Both the position numbers and the translations under genes were made by a program. From UBA9676 sp963837105 (GTDB lineage Bacteria; Actinomycetota; Actinomycetes; Streptosporangiales; Streptosporangiaceae): a stretch of 64,000 nucleotides of DNA. The stretch spans positions 434,001 to 498,000 of the forward strand of contig CAWIMG010000036.1 in NCBI GenBank assembly GCA_963837105.1. The letters run 5' to 3'. How positions within the stretch are numbered: position 1 is the stretch's first letter; each line of letters begins with the position of its first letter. Positions 25,862 to 33,890 of this stretch are shown here, in pieces. The notes below the pieces were generated by a model that worked only from the letters and a program-made list of their open reading frames with translations, did no database searches and had not been told where the DNA came from.

Positions 25862-26962
25862 TCAGCGGTTGGCGGCCCGGGCGGCGACCGGCCAGCGGTC
25901 GACGAGGTGGCCCTGGTCGGCCACCAGCAGTTCGGGTACCAGGTTGACGGCGGTGCAGACGTGGTTGGGCACCACCGCGACCACCTCACCGAGCCGCGGC
26001 GAGTCCCCGTCCAGGGCGACCACGGCATGGTGCTCCCACAGTCCGGTGATCCGGGCGGCTGGCCAGTCCGGGAGCAGGCCGTGGCCACTGGCCCAGGCCG
26101 GGCGGTCCGGCCCGAGCACCTTCGATCCGGCGTCCAGCACGACCCGCCCTGGCGCCGGCCGGCTGACCACGGTGGCGGCCACCATCAGCGCCACCTCGTC
26201 CATGGCGGCGCTCCCCAGTTCGACCTGCTGGGCGTCGTTGAGCGCATACACCCCCGGCCGCAGTTCGCTGACCGTGCCGGGCCGGGTCAGCCGGGCGCTG
26301 GGGGTCGAGCCGCCGCTCCGCTCCACCTGCCCGAACCCGGCGGCCGCCAGCCCGGTGGCTGCTTCGGCCAGGGCGGCTGCCTCGTCGGCCGCCGCCTGCG
26401 CCGCGGCACCCGGCCGGTAGCTGTGGCCGGGGAAGGTGAATACCCCACTCACCTCCAGCCCGGCCCGCTCTGCCGCCCGGGCCACGCCGGCGGCGCCGGC
26501 TGGCGGCACGCCACTGCGGCCCAGGCCGCAGTCGACCTCGACCATGACCCGCACCTGGCCGGCCAGCGGGGCCAGCCGCCCGGCCGCCGCGGCGGAGTCG
26601 GTCCCCACCATGACCTGGGCCCGGCTGGCCAGGCCGGACAGCCGGTCGATCAGGTCCGCGGCCGGCCACAGCGGGTAGGCGACGAAAACATCCGTCACCT
26701 CGGGCCCGGATTCCCCGGCTGCCGTGGGGCCGATCATGGCCTCCGCCTCGCCGACGGTGGCGACGGTCAGCCCCCGCGCACCCAGGGACAGCTGGCGGCG
26801 GGCGATCTGCCGGCACTTGTGTGTCTTGGCGTGCGGCCGCAGCGCCATCCCCGATTTCGCCGCGAAAGCCGCCATGGCCGCCAGGTTGTGCTCCAGCCGG
26901 TCCGCGAGCACCACCGTGGCCGGGGTAGCCAGGCCGCCGGGAAGAAGACTGCCGGTCACCAT
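25862..26962 (-). CDS. Alanine racemase-fold PLP enzyme (D-threonine aldolase / D-serine dehydratase-like)
   Basis: A 366-residue protein. It begins LATPATVVLADRLEHNLAAM and has the PLP Lys in LRPHAKTHKCRQIA (about residue 46), DCGLGRSGV, GVFTFPGHSY and the C-terminal metal-binding VAVVPNHVCTAVNL. This is the D-threonine aldolase/DSD1 domain order. Such enzymes cleave D-3-hydroxyamino acids or dehydrate D-serine using PLP and a divalent metal in the cytoplasm. The length is normal. It starts at ATG 26962. The upstream neighbour is a short repeat region, and downstream lies the broken kinase. Confidence 0.85.
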   Translation of the reverse strand: MVTGSLLPGGLATPATVVLADRLEHNLAAMAAFAAKSGMALRPHAKTHKCRQIARRQLSLGARGLTVATVGEAEAMIGPTAAGESGPEVTDVFVAYPLWPAADLIDRLSGLASRAQVMVGTDSAAAAGRLAPLAGQVRVMVEVDCGLGRSGVPPAGAAGVARAAERAGLEVSGVFTFPGHSYRPGAAAQAAADEAAALAEAATGLAAAGFGQVERSGGSTPSARLTRPGTVSELRPGVYALNDAQQVELGSAAMDEVALMVAATVVSRPAPGRVVLDAGSKVLGPDRPAWASGHGLLPDWPAARITGLWEHHAVVALDGDSPRLGEVVAVVPNHVCTAVNLVPELLVADQGHLVDRWPVAARAANR

Positions 26963-27027
26963 GACCCCATCATGACCGGCAGCCGGGCCGGCCGCGGGGC
27001 CGGCTCAACCTGCGGCGCCTGCCGCGC

Positions 27028-27134
27028 GGGCCGGGCCGCCCTGGGGCGGCCCACCAACCTCACCCTGCGGCTCATGCCGTGGGCCGGGCCGCCGCTGGGC
27101 CGGCTCACCAACCTCACCCTGCGGCTCATGCCGT
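27028..27134. repeat. Tandem repeat, two units of about 53 bp
   Basis: Units at 27028-27080 and 27081-27134. Both end in the identical core CACCAACCTCACCCTGCGGC followed by TCATGCCGTG. The first parts differ at a few positions. A degenerate third unit seems to lie just before (about 26995-27027). The repeat is in the spacer between divergent genes and is probably a slippage duplication. Confidence 0.8.
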
Positions 27135-27215
27135 GAGCGGGGCTGGCCGGCGCATGATGGGCTAGCGGCAGCGGTGCCAGGGCCGGTGCCGGGGGCGGGG
27201 TGGAGGCGATGGAAG

Positions 27216-27635
27216 ATGGCAGCGGATTCGCCGGAGCCGGCGCGGGTTATCCCGGAGTCGCTGGCTGACCTGCTGGAGCGGCCGCTGTACGCGCACCTGG
27301 CCACGGTCAGGCCGGACGGCACCCCGCAGGTGAACCCCACCTGGTTCCGGTTCGATGGCGAGTACGTGTGGCTGACCACGACCACCCGGCGGCAGAAGCA
27401 CCGCAACTGGCAAGCCCAGCCCGCGGTGGCGCTATCGATCGCCGACCCCGGCCGCCCGTCCCGCTACCTGGAGGTCCGGGGCCGGGTCGAACGGATCGTC
27501 CCCGATCCGGCCGGAGCCGAGTTCGTCCGCCTGGCGGCACGCTACGGCCTGCGCCAGGAACCGCCAGCCGATGCCGCGGACCGGATCGCGGTGGCCATCC
27601 GGCCCGAGCGCACCACCACCCAGCAACCGGGGTGA
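27216..27635 (+). CDS. PPOX-class F420/FMN-dependent oxidoreductase
   Basis: A 139-residue split-barrel flavoprotein. PLYAHLATVRPDGTPQVNPT, WLTTTTRRQKHRN and RYLEVRGRVERIV follow the Rv1155/F420-dependent PPOX-class pattern. These enzymes reduce substrates such as biliverdin with F420H2, or bind FMN/heme. ATG 27216 is chosen because it fits the family length; an in-frame start at 27174 would add 14 residues. It stands alone between the repeat region and a convergent hypothetical gene. Confidence 0.88.
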   Translation: MAADSPEPARVIPESLADLLERPLYAHLATVRPDGTPQVNPTWFRFDGEYVWLTTTTRRQKHRNWQAQPAVALSIADPGRPSRYLEVRGRVERIVPDPAGAEFVRLAARYGLRQEPPADAADRIAVAIRPERTTTQQPG

Positions 27636-27753
27636 GCCGCGGCTAGCCGCCGGCGGCCCTGGCTCGCTCAGGCCGCGCGGGAGGCGGCCCAGCCAGCGGG
27701 GCCGGTACCAGCTGCGCTCGCCGAGCAGGGCCAGGGCGGCCGGCAGGCAGATG

Positions 27754-28176
27754 TCAGTTCCCAGCTGCCGTGGACGGTGCCCGGCCCTGGGCTCGCATGA
27801 TCATGGCTTCCAGGCTCTGCACCGGGGGCTGCGGCGGACGGATGGGCGGAACCGGGAAGTGGTAGAACTCGGTGTGCACCGAACCGACCTCAAGGCCTTC
27901 GACGTCAAGCGCGGTGCAGTAGGCCGGGTTCTCGGTCTGGAGGATGTGGTAGACGTCGTCGTACTGGTCGGCGGTCATGTAGATATTGATCACGCCTTGC
28001 GCCGGGAACTGGAGCCAGTCATCCGGCCGGACAAGCGGGAAATAGATATACACATATGTGCCGGATTCCAGTTCCAGCGTGATCGACCTGGTGTAGTTCA
28101 GGTAGGGGTCTGACCCACCAACGTTGGTCTGAGCGACCCATACCGTGTAGCGGGTGATCCGTTCCGCGAGCGCCAT
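27754..28176 (-). CDS. Conserved-looking hypothetical protein
   Basis: A 140-residue soluble protein from ATG 28176. It is beta-rich and aromatic: VWVAQTNVGGSDPYLNYTR, GTYVYIYFPLVRPDDWLQFP and VINIYMTADQYDDVYHILQT. It has a Pro-rich stretch PVPPIRPPQPPVQ near the C-terminus. No signal peptide or known motif is recognised. Codon use is normal and the composition is clearly protein-like. It has no operon partner: the next minus-strand gene is about 135 bp upstream. Confidence 0.65.
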   Translation of the reverse strand: MALAERITRYTVWVAQTNVGGSDPYLNYTRSITLELESGTYVYIYFPLVRPDDWLQFPAQGVINIYMTADQYDDVYHILQTENPAYCTALDVEGLEVGSVHTEFYHFPVPPIRPPQPPVQSLEAMIMRAQGRAPSTAAGN

Positions 28177-28311
28177 GTCCAGCCCCCATCCTGGTGCGTC
28201 ACTGCCGCTTCCGCCTGCCGGCGGCCCGGCCGCTGGGCAATGGCAGGCTTACCATTTGATCACCATTGTGCGCCGCGAGGCTGGCCCCGTCACCCGCTGG
28301 CCGGGGAGCCA

Positions 28312-28512
28312 TTATTTGGAGAACAGGTGCATGCCAAGCCACGCCCACCAGGCGATGACGGCGATCCGGCCGGTCCGGCTATGCATGATCCGCGTGAAGA
28401 TCGCGGACATGGCCGGGATCGCGGAGCCACGCCGGTGAGCTAGCACGGTCAGCACGATGCCCAGGGCCAGGAACAGCAAATAGCCCCCGAGGGTGAGGTC
28501 GCGGCTGCTCAT
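28312..28512 (-). CDS. Small two-helix membrane protein (DUF6186-like)
   Basis: A 66-residue protein MSSRDLTLGGYLLFLALGIV... with a first membrane helix, a basic loop (AHRRGSAIPAMSAIFTRIMH) and a second helix ending AWWAWLGMHLFSK. It matches the short actinobacterial DUF6186 type; function is unknown. Its ATG overlaps the stop of the upstream membrane-protein gene (ATGA, 28509-28512), so the two are translationally coupled and may form one membrane complex. Confidence 0.75.
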   Translation of the reverse strand: MSSRDLTLGGYLLFLALGIVLTVLAHRRGSAIPAMSAIFTRIMHSRTGRIAVIAWWAWLGMHLFSK

Positions 28513-29237
28513 CTGCGGGCCAGATACCAGCCGAACGCGAGCCAGCCGAACAGCACCACTGCCCGGCCCGGGAAGGACGCCAGGACCGGGTCTGCCAGGT
28601 AGCTCAGGGTGGGATGGGCGGAGGAGTCGGTGGTGAGGCTGGGCTGCAGGTAGAGCGCGGTGAGCTCCCAGATGGAAATGCCAACCCAGACCACGGCCCA
28701 GGCCGCGATGCCCGGCCCGCTGAGCCGCGCTGGTTCCGTCTCGGATCCGGCCGAGACCCACCAGGCCACGATGACCCCCGCTACGGCGGGTATGCACACC
28801 GCCACCGTGGCCGGCCACGAATACCGCTGGAACGATCCCGCCAATACCGCGTAGGCCGCGGCGGCCAGGGCGGCGGGGACGAGCAGCCGGTTCATGGCGG
28901 CCCGGCGGCGTTCGGCCGACTCGGGCGAGAACACCGCCAGCCGGGCCGGCCCGGCTAGCTGGCTGCCCGCTGCCGCGGCACCCGGCACGCCCGCGGCCCG
29001 GCGGGCACGGTCCCATGCCAGGGCCAGCCCCACCACCATCAGGTAGGTGGCGCGGACAGTGTCGCCGGAAACGTAGGAAAAGTAGGCGGCGAGGAGGAAG
29101 GTGAGCACCACCGGATTGGCGAGGCCGCGGGGGAACCGCCGCAAGCTCGCCACGAACGCGTGGTGGCGCGCGTCTGGCGCTGGTGTGGCCACCGGGACGG
29201 CACTCCTTCTGCCGGGGCCCGCATCCGGACCCGTCAC
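28509..29237 (-). CDS. Multipass membrane protein of unknown function
   Basis: A 242-residue protein from GTG 29237, with a hydrophilic N-terminus of about 35 residues and about six membrane helices. Examples are LANPVVLTFLLAAYFSYVSG, VAVCIPAVAGVIVAWWVSAG and a C-terminal VVLFGWLAFGWYLARR. No transporter or enzyme signature is recognised. The gene is coupled by ATGA to the small DUF6186-like gene; this pair recurs in actinobacteria to my knowledge, but its role is unknown. Confidence 0.75.
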   Translation of the reverse strand: MTGPDAGPGRRSAVPVATPAPDARHHAFVASLRRFPRGLANPVVLTFLLAAYFSYVSGDTVRATYLMVVGLALAWDRARRAAGVPGAAAAGSQLAGPARLAVFSPESAERRRAAMNRLLVPAALAAAAYAVLAGSFQRYSWPATVAVCIPAVAGVIVAWWVSAGSETEPARLSGPGIAAWAVVWVGISIWELTALYLQPSLTTDSSAHPTLSYLADPVLASFPGRAVVLFGWLAFGWYLARR

Positions 29238-29303
29238 CCGCCATCATGACCCCTCCCTGGCGGGCAGATGGGTAAGGTCGCCGGAACGGCACGCGCCGTT
29301 GGG

Positions 29304-29730
29304 TCACACCTCTATCAGGATGGTGACTGGGCCGTCGTTGACCAGGCTGACCTTCATGTCGGCACCGAAGACACCGGTCTCCACGTGGGCGCCGAGCGCC
29401 CGCAAGGACGCGGCCACGGCATCCACGAGCGGTTCGGCCACCGGGCCGGGGGCGGCCGCCAGCCAGGTCGGGCGGCCGCCCTTGCGGGTGTCGGCGTACA
29501 GCGTGAACTGGCTGACGACCAGCAGCGGGGCCGCCAGAATCCGAGCAGGACTTCTCGCCGTCCAGGATGCGCAATCCCCACAGCTTGGCGGCCAGCCGGG
29601 CGGCCTGGTCCGGGGTGTCCTGGTGGGTGACGCCCACGAAGACGAGCACGCCCGGCTCGTCAATGGCGGCCACCACCTGCCCATCCACGGCCACGCTGGC
29701 CTGGCTTACCCGCTGCACCACAGCTCGCAT
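29304..29730 (-). pseudogene. dtd: D-aminoacyl-tRNA deacylase, one-base frame break
   Basis: From ATG 29730 the frame reads MRAVVQRVSQASVAVDGQ through GVLVFVGVTHQDTP to LRILDGEKSCSD. An extra T (A on the plus strand, near 29538-29540) then shifts the frame. The other frame continues LAAPLLVVSQFTLYADTRKG and ends in the NDGPVTILIEV motif with the Gly-cisPro pair, at stop 29304. Without that base the protein is a complete 141-residue Dtd, which hydrolyses D-amino acids wrongly attached to tRNA. All conserved motifs are intact, so an assembly indel is more likely than loss of function. Confidence 0.8.
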
Positions 29731-29754
29731 GAACGCCCTTTCCTTGCCGAGTCG

Positions 29755-30051
29755 TCAGTCGCCAGGCGGGCCGGGTGCCGGCTGCCCGCGGGCAGGCAGA
29801 TCCAGCAGCCGGCCGAGCAGAGTTGGATCGGCGCCCGGCACATCCACGATCTTCGACCGGCTTGACTGCCCGGCAACCAGGGTCACCGCGCGGCGGCGGA
29901 CCCCGAACGCGGCGGCCACCGCGGCCAGCGCGGCGGCCGTGGCCTGGCCGTCCACGGCCCGCGCGCTGACCCGCACAACCAGCGCGCCGTCGTGCGCGCC
30001 GCCGACGCCAGGGCGGGTGGAGCCAGGCCGGACCCAGATGGTGATCCGCAT
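29755..30051 (-). CDS. DUF167/YggU-family protein
   Basis: A 98-residue protein from ATG 30051: MRITIWVRPGSTRPGVGG, ALVVRVSARAVDGQATAA, FGVRRRAVTLVAGQSSRSKI. This is the DUF167 pattern, in which RPGS, A-x-GxAN and GxxSRxKxV segments are conserved. The function is unknown. It is 24 bp upstream of dtd on the same strand. The in-frame start at 30135 would run through the promoter-like repeats and is unlikely. Confidence 0.85.
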   Translation of the reverse strand: MRITIWVRPGSTRPGVGGAHDGALVVRVSARAVDGQATAAALAAVAAAFGVRRRAVTLVAGQSSRSKIVDVPGADPTLLGRLLDLPARGQPAPGPPGD

Positions 30052-30078
30052 GGCCCCCAGTGTGCGCCAAGGTTCCGC

Positions 30079-30096
30079 CAACGTTGCCGCAACGTT
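30079..30096. promoter_or_regulatory. Direct repeat CAACGTT-N4-CAACGTT
   Basis: Two copies of CAACGTT at an 11-bp period, followed by a GACAACGG half copy. They lie in the 102-bp spacer between the divergent DUF167 and sulfurtransferase genes. Each copy holds the palindrome AACGTT. The arrangement looks like an activator or repressor site; the regulator is unknown. Confidence 0.35.
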
Positions 30097-30153
30097 GTGA
30101 CAACGGCATCGCCTTAGAACAGTCCCTGACAGCACCCAAGCGTGGGGAGGTTC

Positions 30154-31011
30154 ATGATGAAGACGTCAGCGGCGATCGCATCCGGGCCGGGCGCAGGCCC
30201 TGGCAGCGGGGTACTGGTCAGCCCGCAATGGCTGGCAGCTCAGCTCGGCAACCCGCAGGTGCGGGTGGTGGAAGTCGATGTCAGCCCGGCCGCCTACAAC
30301 GACGGGCACATTGACGGGGCCGTGCTGTGGAACATTTACACCGACCTCAAGGACGCCGGCTACCGGCTGCTGGGCCCGGCTGCGCTGGAGCAGCTGGCCG
30401 GGCGGTCGGGTATCCGCCCGGATTCGACAGTGGTGTTCTACGGGTACGCACCTGCCCTGGCCCTGTGGCTGATGAAGCTCTACGGGCATCGCGATGTGCG
30501 CATGCTGGACTGCTCCCGCGACAGCTGGCGGGCCGCTGGCCGCCCGTGGAGCACTGCCGCCAGCGAGCCGGCCGACGGCAGCTTCCGTCTCGGTGACGCC
30601 GATCCCGGCATCCGGGCTGACCAGGCGGCGGTGCTCGGGGCTATCGGCCAGCCGGGCACGGTCCTGCTGGATGTGCGGTCAGCGGCCGAATACCGGGGGG
30701 AGTGCTTCTGGCCCTCGGGCAGCATGGAGGCGGGTGGCCGCGCTGGGCACGTGCCCTCGGCGGTGCATCAGCCCATCGACGGCCTGTACAACGAGGATGG
30801 GTCGTTCCGCTCTGCCGCGGAGTTGCGCCGTATCTTCTCCCCGGCCGATCTCGCCAGCGGCGCCGAGCTGATCACCTACTGCACGATCGGCGGGCGCGCC
30901 GCCACCGCCTGGTTCGTGCTCACCTACCTGCTCGGGTGCGATCACGTCCGGGTCTACGAGGGGTCGTGGGCAGAGTGGGGCCGCAGTCCCGGCGCTCCGG
31001 TCACATGCTAG
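30154..31011 (+). CDS. Thiosulfate/3-mercaptopyruvate sulfurtransferase (two rhodanese domains)
   Basis: About 285 residues with two rhodanese domains. The first (about 15-130) contains VLVSPQWLAAQLGN and VEVDVSPAAYNDGHIDGAV, and at its usual Cys site has FYGYAPALALW, so it is inactive. The second has LLDVRSAAEYRGE and the active-site loop TYCTIGGRAATAW with the catalytic Cys. The enzyme transfers sulfane sulfur to cyanide or thiols. GGGGAGG precedes ATG 30154. The last 7 bases overlap the SDR gene, indicating one operon. The active loop CTIGGRA differs from the classic CRxGxR form. Confidence 0.9.
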   Translation: MMKTSAAIASGPGAGPGSGVLVSPQWLAAQLGNPQVRVVEVDVSPAAYNDGHIDGAVLWNIYTDLKDAGYRLLGPAALEQLAGRSGIRPDSTVVFYGYAPALALWLMKLYGHRDVRMLDCSRDSWRAAGRPWSTAASEPADGSFRLGDADPGIRADQAAVLGAIGQPGTVLLDVRSAAEYRGECFWPSGSMEAGGRAGHVPSAVHQPIDGLYNEDGSFRSAAELRRIFSPADLASGAELITYCTIGGRAATAWFVLTYLLGCDHVRVYEGSWAEWGRSPGAPVTC

Positions 31012-31739
31012 ACGGCCGTGTCGCCCTGGTGACAGGCGCCTCGGCCGGGCTGGGGGCACGCTTCGCCCGGGTGCTGCATGGGGCCGGGGCGCACGTCATC
31101 GTTACCGCCCGCCGCGCCGACCGCCTGCACGAGCTGGCACAGGAATGCGGGAGCCGGATCGAGACACTGGCCGGCGACATCGCCGACCCGCTGCATCGCC
31201 AGCACCTCGCCGACCTCGCCCGCGGGCATGGCCGGCTCGATGTGCTGGTCAACAATGCCGGCATCTGCGATGGCGGACCGCTGGCGGACCAGTCCCTGGA
31301 TGACCTGCGACGGGTGGTCGAGGTCAATCTGATCAGCGTGATGGACCTGTGCCGGCTGACCGCGGATCTGCTTCGCGCCGCCCCGGCGGCCAGCGTCATC
31401 AACGTCGCCTCGGTGTATGGAATCGTCGGCTCGCGCAGCCCGATGGCCGGTTACAACGCCACCAAGGGGGCGGTGATCAACCTGACCAGGCACCTGGCCG
31501 CGGTCTGGGGCCACGACGGTGTCCGGGTCAACACGCTCGCGCCGGGCTACTTCCCCACCGAGCTGACTGGGTTCCTGGCAGATCCCGCCCTCGCCTCATC
31601 GATCCGCGACCGGACGCTGCTTGGCCGCATGCCGGAGCCAGCGGAGCTCGACGGGCCGCTGCTGTTCCTGGCCACTGGCGCGTCCAGCTACATGACCGGG
31701 CAGGCGCTGGTGATCGACGGCGGGTGGACAGCGGTGTGA
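31005..31739 (+). CDS. SDR-family NAD(P)-dependent oxidoreductase
   Basis: A 244-residue classical short-chain dehydrogenase. The cofactor motif is ALVTGASAGLGARFARVL (TGxxxGxG), then DVLVNNAGICDGG (NNAG). The catalytic set is Ser in VINVASVYG, with YNATK carrying Tyr and Lys, then APGYFPTEL and a C-terminal SYMTGQALVIDGGW. It reduces or oxidises a hydroxyl/keto substrate; the specificity cannot be told. ATG 31005 overlaps the sulfurtransferase stop, so the two are translationally linked. Confidence 0.92.
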   Translation: MLDGRVALVTGASAGLGARFARVLHGAGAHVIVTARRADRLHELAQECGSRIETLAGDIADPLHRQHLADLARGHGRLDVLVNNAGICDGGPLADQSLDDLRRVVEVNLISVMDLCRLTADLLRAAPAASVINVASVYGIVGSRSPMAGYNATKGAVINLTRHLAAVWGHDGVRVNTLAPGYFPTELTGFLADPALASSIRDRTLLGRMPEPAELDGPLLFLATGASSYMTGQALVIDGGWTAV

Positions 31740-31749
31740 GTACAACCCG

Positions 31750-31905
31750 CTATTCGACCTTGATCCAGTTCAGCAAATCCTCCGTGCCGACCGTCTCCAG
31801 CAGCGCTGGATGGTCGGCTGCCATGTGGTCCCGGATCATGCCAACTACCTGATCATCGCTCTCGCCGCGGGCCACGAACCCGCACTCGCATCGGATCAGC
31901 TTCAC
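31750..31905 (-). CDS. DUF1059 small protein
   Basis: A 51-residue protein on the minus strand: GTG 31905, preceded by GGGAGG at ideal spacing, then VKLIRCECGFVARGESDDQV, MIRDHMAADHPALL and a final NWIKVE. The CxC pair and the DxxxxxxxxxHMxxxHP pattern are those of DUF1059, a short zinc-finger-like family of unknown role. It is divergent from the SARP gene at 31979, a pairing I recall from other actinobacteria. Confidence 0.85.
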   Translation of the reverse strand: MKLIRCECGFVARGESDDQVVGMIRDHMAADHPALLETVGTEDLLNWIKVE

Positions 31906-31972
31906 GCCGCTACCTCCCGCCGGTGCTCAGCACGCTGGCTGCTGGCCTGTTGGGCCAGCTTATTGCCAAGAT

Positions 31973-31991
31973 ATTGGCGTGACATTGGCGT
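31973..31991 (+). promoter_or_regulatory. Direct repeat ATTGGCGT with 11-bp period over the SARP start
   Basis: ATTGGCGT occurs at 31973-31980 and 31984-31991, the spacing expected for SARP-type regulators, which bind direct heptamer repeats one helical turn apart. The first copy also pairs with GCCAA at 31965-31969. The second lies inside the first codons of the SARP gene, so binding would block the gene's own expression or that of the divergent DUF1059 gene. Confidence 0.35.
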
Positions 31992-32737
31992 CCACCCGCC
32001 CGGTGCGCATCCAGATCTGCGGGCCGCTGGCCATTGAGCGTGATGGCCAGCGCCTGGAACCCCTGCTGCCCGGCCGCCAGGGCCGCCTGCTTTTCGCCTA
32101 CCTGGTTGTCAACCGCCACCGCCAGATCCCGCGCGACGAGCTGGCCGAGGCCCTATGGCGGGAACCCGACCCCGCCGCGGTCGACACCCGGCTCAACCCA
32201 CTGCTATCCAAGCTCCGCAGGGTCTTCGGCACCAGCAGCGTGGACGGCCGCTCGGCCATCAGGCTCTGCCTGCCGGAAGCCAGGGTGGACCTGGAAGCCG
32301 CTGTCGAGGCCATTCACCGCGCCGAATCCTCCATCGCGCAGCGAGACTGGGCGCGAGCCTGGGGGCCGGCGCTGACCGCCCTGCTGGTGGCCGAGCGCGG
32401 CTTCCTTGCCGGTGAGGACGCTCCCTGGATCGACGAGATCCGCCACCAGCTCACCGTGCTCCACCTGCGCGCACTGGAGTGCTACGCCGCCGCCGGGCTG
32501 GGTCTTGGCGGCACCGAGCTCGACGGGACAGTCCGGGCCGGGCGGCAGCTCATCCGGCTGGCTCCGTTGCGGGAAAGTGGCTATCGCTACCTCATGGAAG
32601 CCCTCGCCGCCCAGGGAAACCTGGCCGAAGCGCTCAGTATTTACGGCGACCTCAGCCAGTGCCTGCGCGACCAGCTCGGCGTTTCACCCAGCCCGGCCAC
32701 CCGCGCGCTCTACGAGCGGCTCCTCGGCGCAACCTGA
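31979..32737 (+). CDS. SARP/AfsR-type regulator with BTAD domain
   Basis: A 252-residue protein. The N-terminal winged helix (RIQICGPLAIERDGQRLEPL, HRQIPRDELAEALW, NPLLSKLRRVFG) is an OmpR-like DNA-binding domain. The C-terminal bacterial transcriptional activation domain has RAVRAGRQLIRLAPLRE-like repeats and ends AEALSIYGDLSQCLRDQLGV. The size fits small SARPs that activate secondary-metabolism or stress genes. It starts at GTG 31979, though no good ribosome site precedes it and a start at the GTG near 32003 (VRIQICG) is possible. It is divergent from the DUF1059 gene. Confidence 0.85.
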   Translation: MTLASTRPVRIQICGPLAIERDGQRLEPLLPGRQGRLLFAYLVVNRHRQIPRDELAEALWREPDPAAVDTRLNPLLSKLRRVFGTSSVDGRSAIRLCLPEARVDLEAAVEAIHRAESSIAQRDWARAWGPALTALLVAERGFLAGEDAPWIDEIRHQLTVLHLRALECYAAAGLGLGGTELDGTVRAGRQLIRLAPLRESGYRYLMEALAAQGNLAEALSIYGDLSQCLRDQLGVSPSPATRALYERLLGAT

Positions 32738-32798
32738 ACCAGGAAACGCCGAGCGGCCGGCTGGACCGGGCGTAGGGTTCTGGAGAGGAGGCTGGCTG

Positions 32799-33431
32799 TT
32801 GCTAACGCTCGTGATCGGAACCGACGCGGTCTGCAGCGACGGTTACCGCGGCGAGGTTCAGGGCGTCGTCATCGACCCCGCCGCCGGTACGGTGACCCAT
32901 ATCGTGGTCGAGCCGAAGGGCCGGCGTGGGCTTGCCCGGCTGGTCCCACTCGATCTCGCTGACGTGCAGCCCGGCCAGCTTGTGCTCCGCTGCGACGAGA
33001 CCGGGTTCAAGGATCTGGCCGCCGCGGAGGAGACGCTCGCGGAGTTCGTGCCCGGCTATCCGGTCCCGGTGCAGCTGATTCCCCCCGGCTGGCGCGATGC
33101 GGGCGGGCCGGCCGTGGCGGGCGGCTCGATTCCGCGCATCCCCGAGCAGGAGACCATCGACATCGTGCCGGCCGGGGAGGTCGAGGAGCGCCGCGGCGAC
33201 CATGTCCACGCCAGCGATGGCGACGTAGGGCAGGTGCACGCACTGCGCCTCGACCCGGGCAGCCGCCAGGTGACGCATGTGCTGCTCCGGGAGGGACCGG
33301 CCTGGGCCCGCAAGGAGGTGGCCATCCCGTTCGGCCAGGTGACCGGGTTCGACGGTGGCCTCCGGCTCAGCCTGACCAAGCAGCAGGTGCGGGACCTGCC
33401 ACGGGCCGACGTTGATCACCCCGGCGGGTAG
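32799..33431 (+). CDS. PRC-barrel-like protein with two repeats
   Basis: A 210-residue protein from TTG 32799, which has GGAGAGGAGG at ideal spacing. Two similar barrels are visible: GEVQGVVIDPAAGTVTHIVV with RLVPLDLADV, and GDVGQVHALRLDPGSRQVTH with EVAIPFGQVTGF. PRC-barrels bind RNA, quinones or protein partners and occur in stress-linked actinobacterial proteins. No enzyme motif is present. It has no close operon partner upstream (62 bp) and precedes a thioesterase-like gene by 38 bp. Confidence 0.72.
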   Translation: MLTLVIGTDAVCSDGYRGEVQGVVIDPAAGTVTHIVVEPKGRRGLARLVPLDLADVQPGQLVLRCDETGFKDLAAAEETLAEFVPGYPVPVQLIPPGWRDAGGPAVAGGSIPRIPEQETIDIVPAGEVEERRGDHVHASDGDVGQVHALRLDPGSRQVTHVLLREGPAWARKEVAIPFGQVTGFDGGLRLSLTKQQVRDLPRADVDHPGG

Positions 33432-33469
33432 GGCCGGGTCATCTGGCCGCGGGCTCGTAAGGTGGCGGC

Positions 33470-33847
33470 ATGGCAGTCCAGCCCGGGATGACCGGCCGCG
33501 CCCAGATGGTGGTGGGCACTGCGGACACCGCCCGCTCGCTGCGCTCAGGTGCGCTGGACGTGCTGGGCACGCCCCGGCTGATCGCCCTGTGCGAGGAGGC
33601 GACCTGCCAGGCGGTGGATGGCTCGCTAGCAGCCGGCCAGACCTCGGCCGGAATCCGGGTCGAGTTCGATCATGTCCGGGCGGTGCGGGCGGGTTCGCAG
33701 GTGATGGCCGAGGCCGTGCTCGACCGGATCGACGGCGACCGGCTGGAGTTCTCGGTGTCGGCACGCGGCCCGGCTGGCGTGGTCGGCACCGGAAGGGTGA
33801 CACGGGTCGTGGTGGACACGGCTGCTTTCCTGGCGAGAACACGCTGA
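33470..33847 (+). CDS. Hotdog-fold thioesterase (FlK-like)
   Basis: A 125-residue single hotdog domain. GALDVLGTPRLIALCEEATC holds the Glu-containing helix, VRVEFDH-like IRVEFDHVRAVRAGSQV follows, and then AEAVLDRIDGDRLEFSVSAR. The order matches the thioesterase family of fluoroacetyl-CoA thioesterase FlK, which hydrolyses short acyl-CoAs. ATG 33470 is used. It is followed after 43 bp by a small hypothetical gene and an enoyl-CoA hydratase, which suggests acyl-CoA housekeeping. Confidence 0.85.
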   Translation: MAVQPGMTGRAQMVVGTADTARSLRSGALDVLGTPRLIALCEEATCQAVDGSLAAGQTSAGIRVEFDHVRAVRAGSQVMAEAVLDRIDGDRLEFSVSARGPAGVVGTGRVTRVVVDTAAFLARTR

Positions 33848-33890
33848 CAGCCTGGACTGGCTGCAGCCAACCTGAATGCGGGAGCGTGAC

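Noticed and set aside
27028..27134. Possible CRISPR array
   Set aside because: The repeats are directly adjacent with no spacers and only two to three copies, and no cas genes are present.
25907..27136. A 409-codon plus-strand frame opposite the racemase-like gene
   Set aside because: Low-complexity Gly/Arg/His sequence. The opposite strand carries a full alanine-racemase-fold enzyme.
28312..29730. A single long minus-strand frame joining the start of dtd to a membrane protein tail
   Set aside because: It arises from the dtd frame break. The middle is Arg/Gly/Pro-rich and out of frame with the two real membrane-protein genes.
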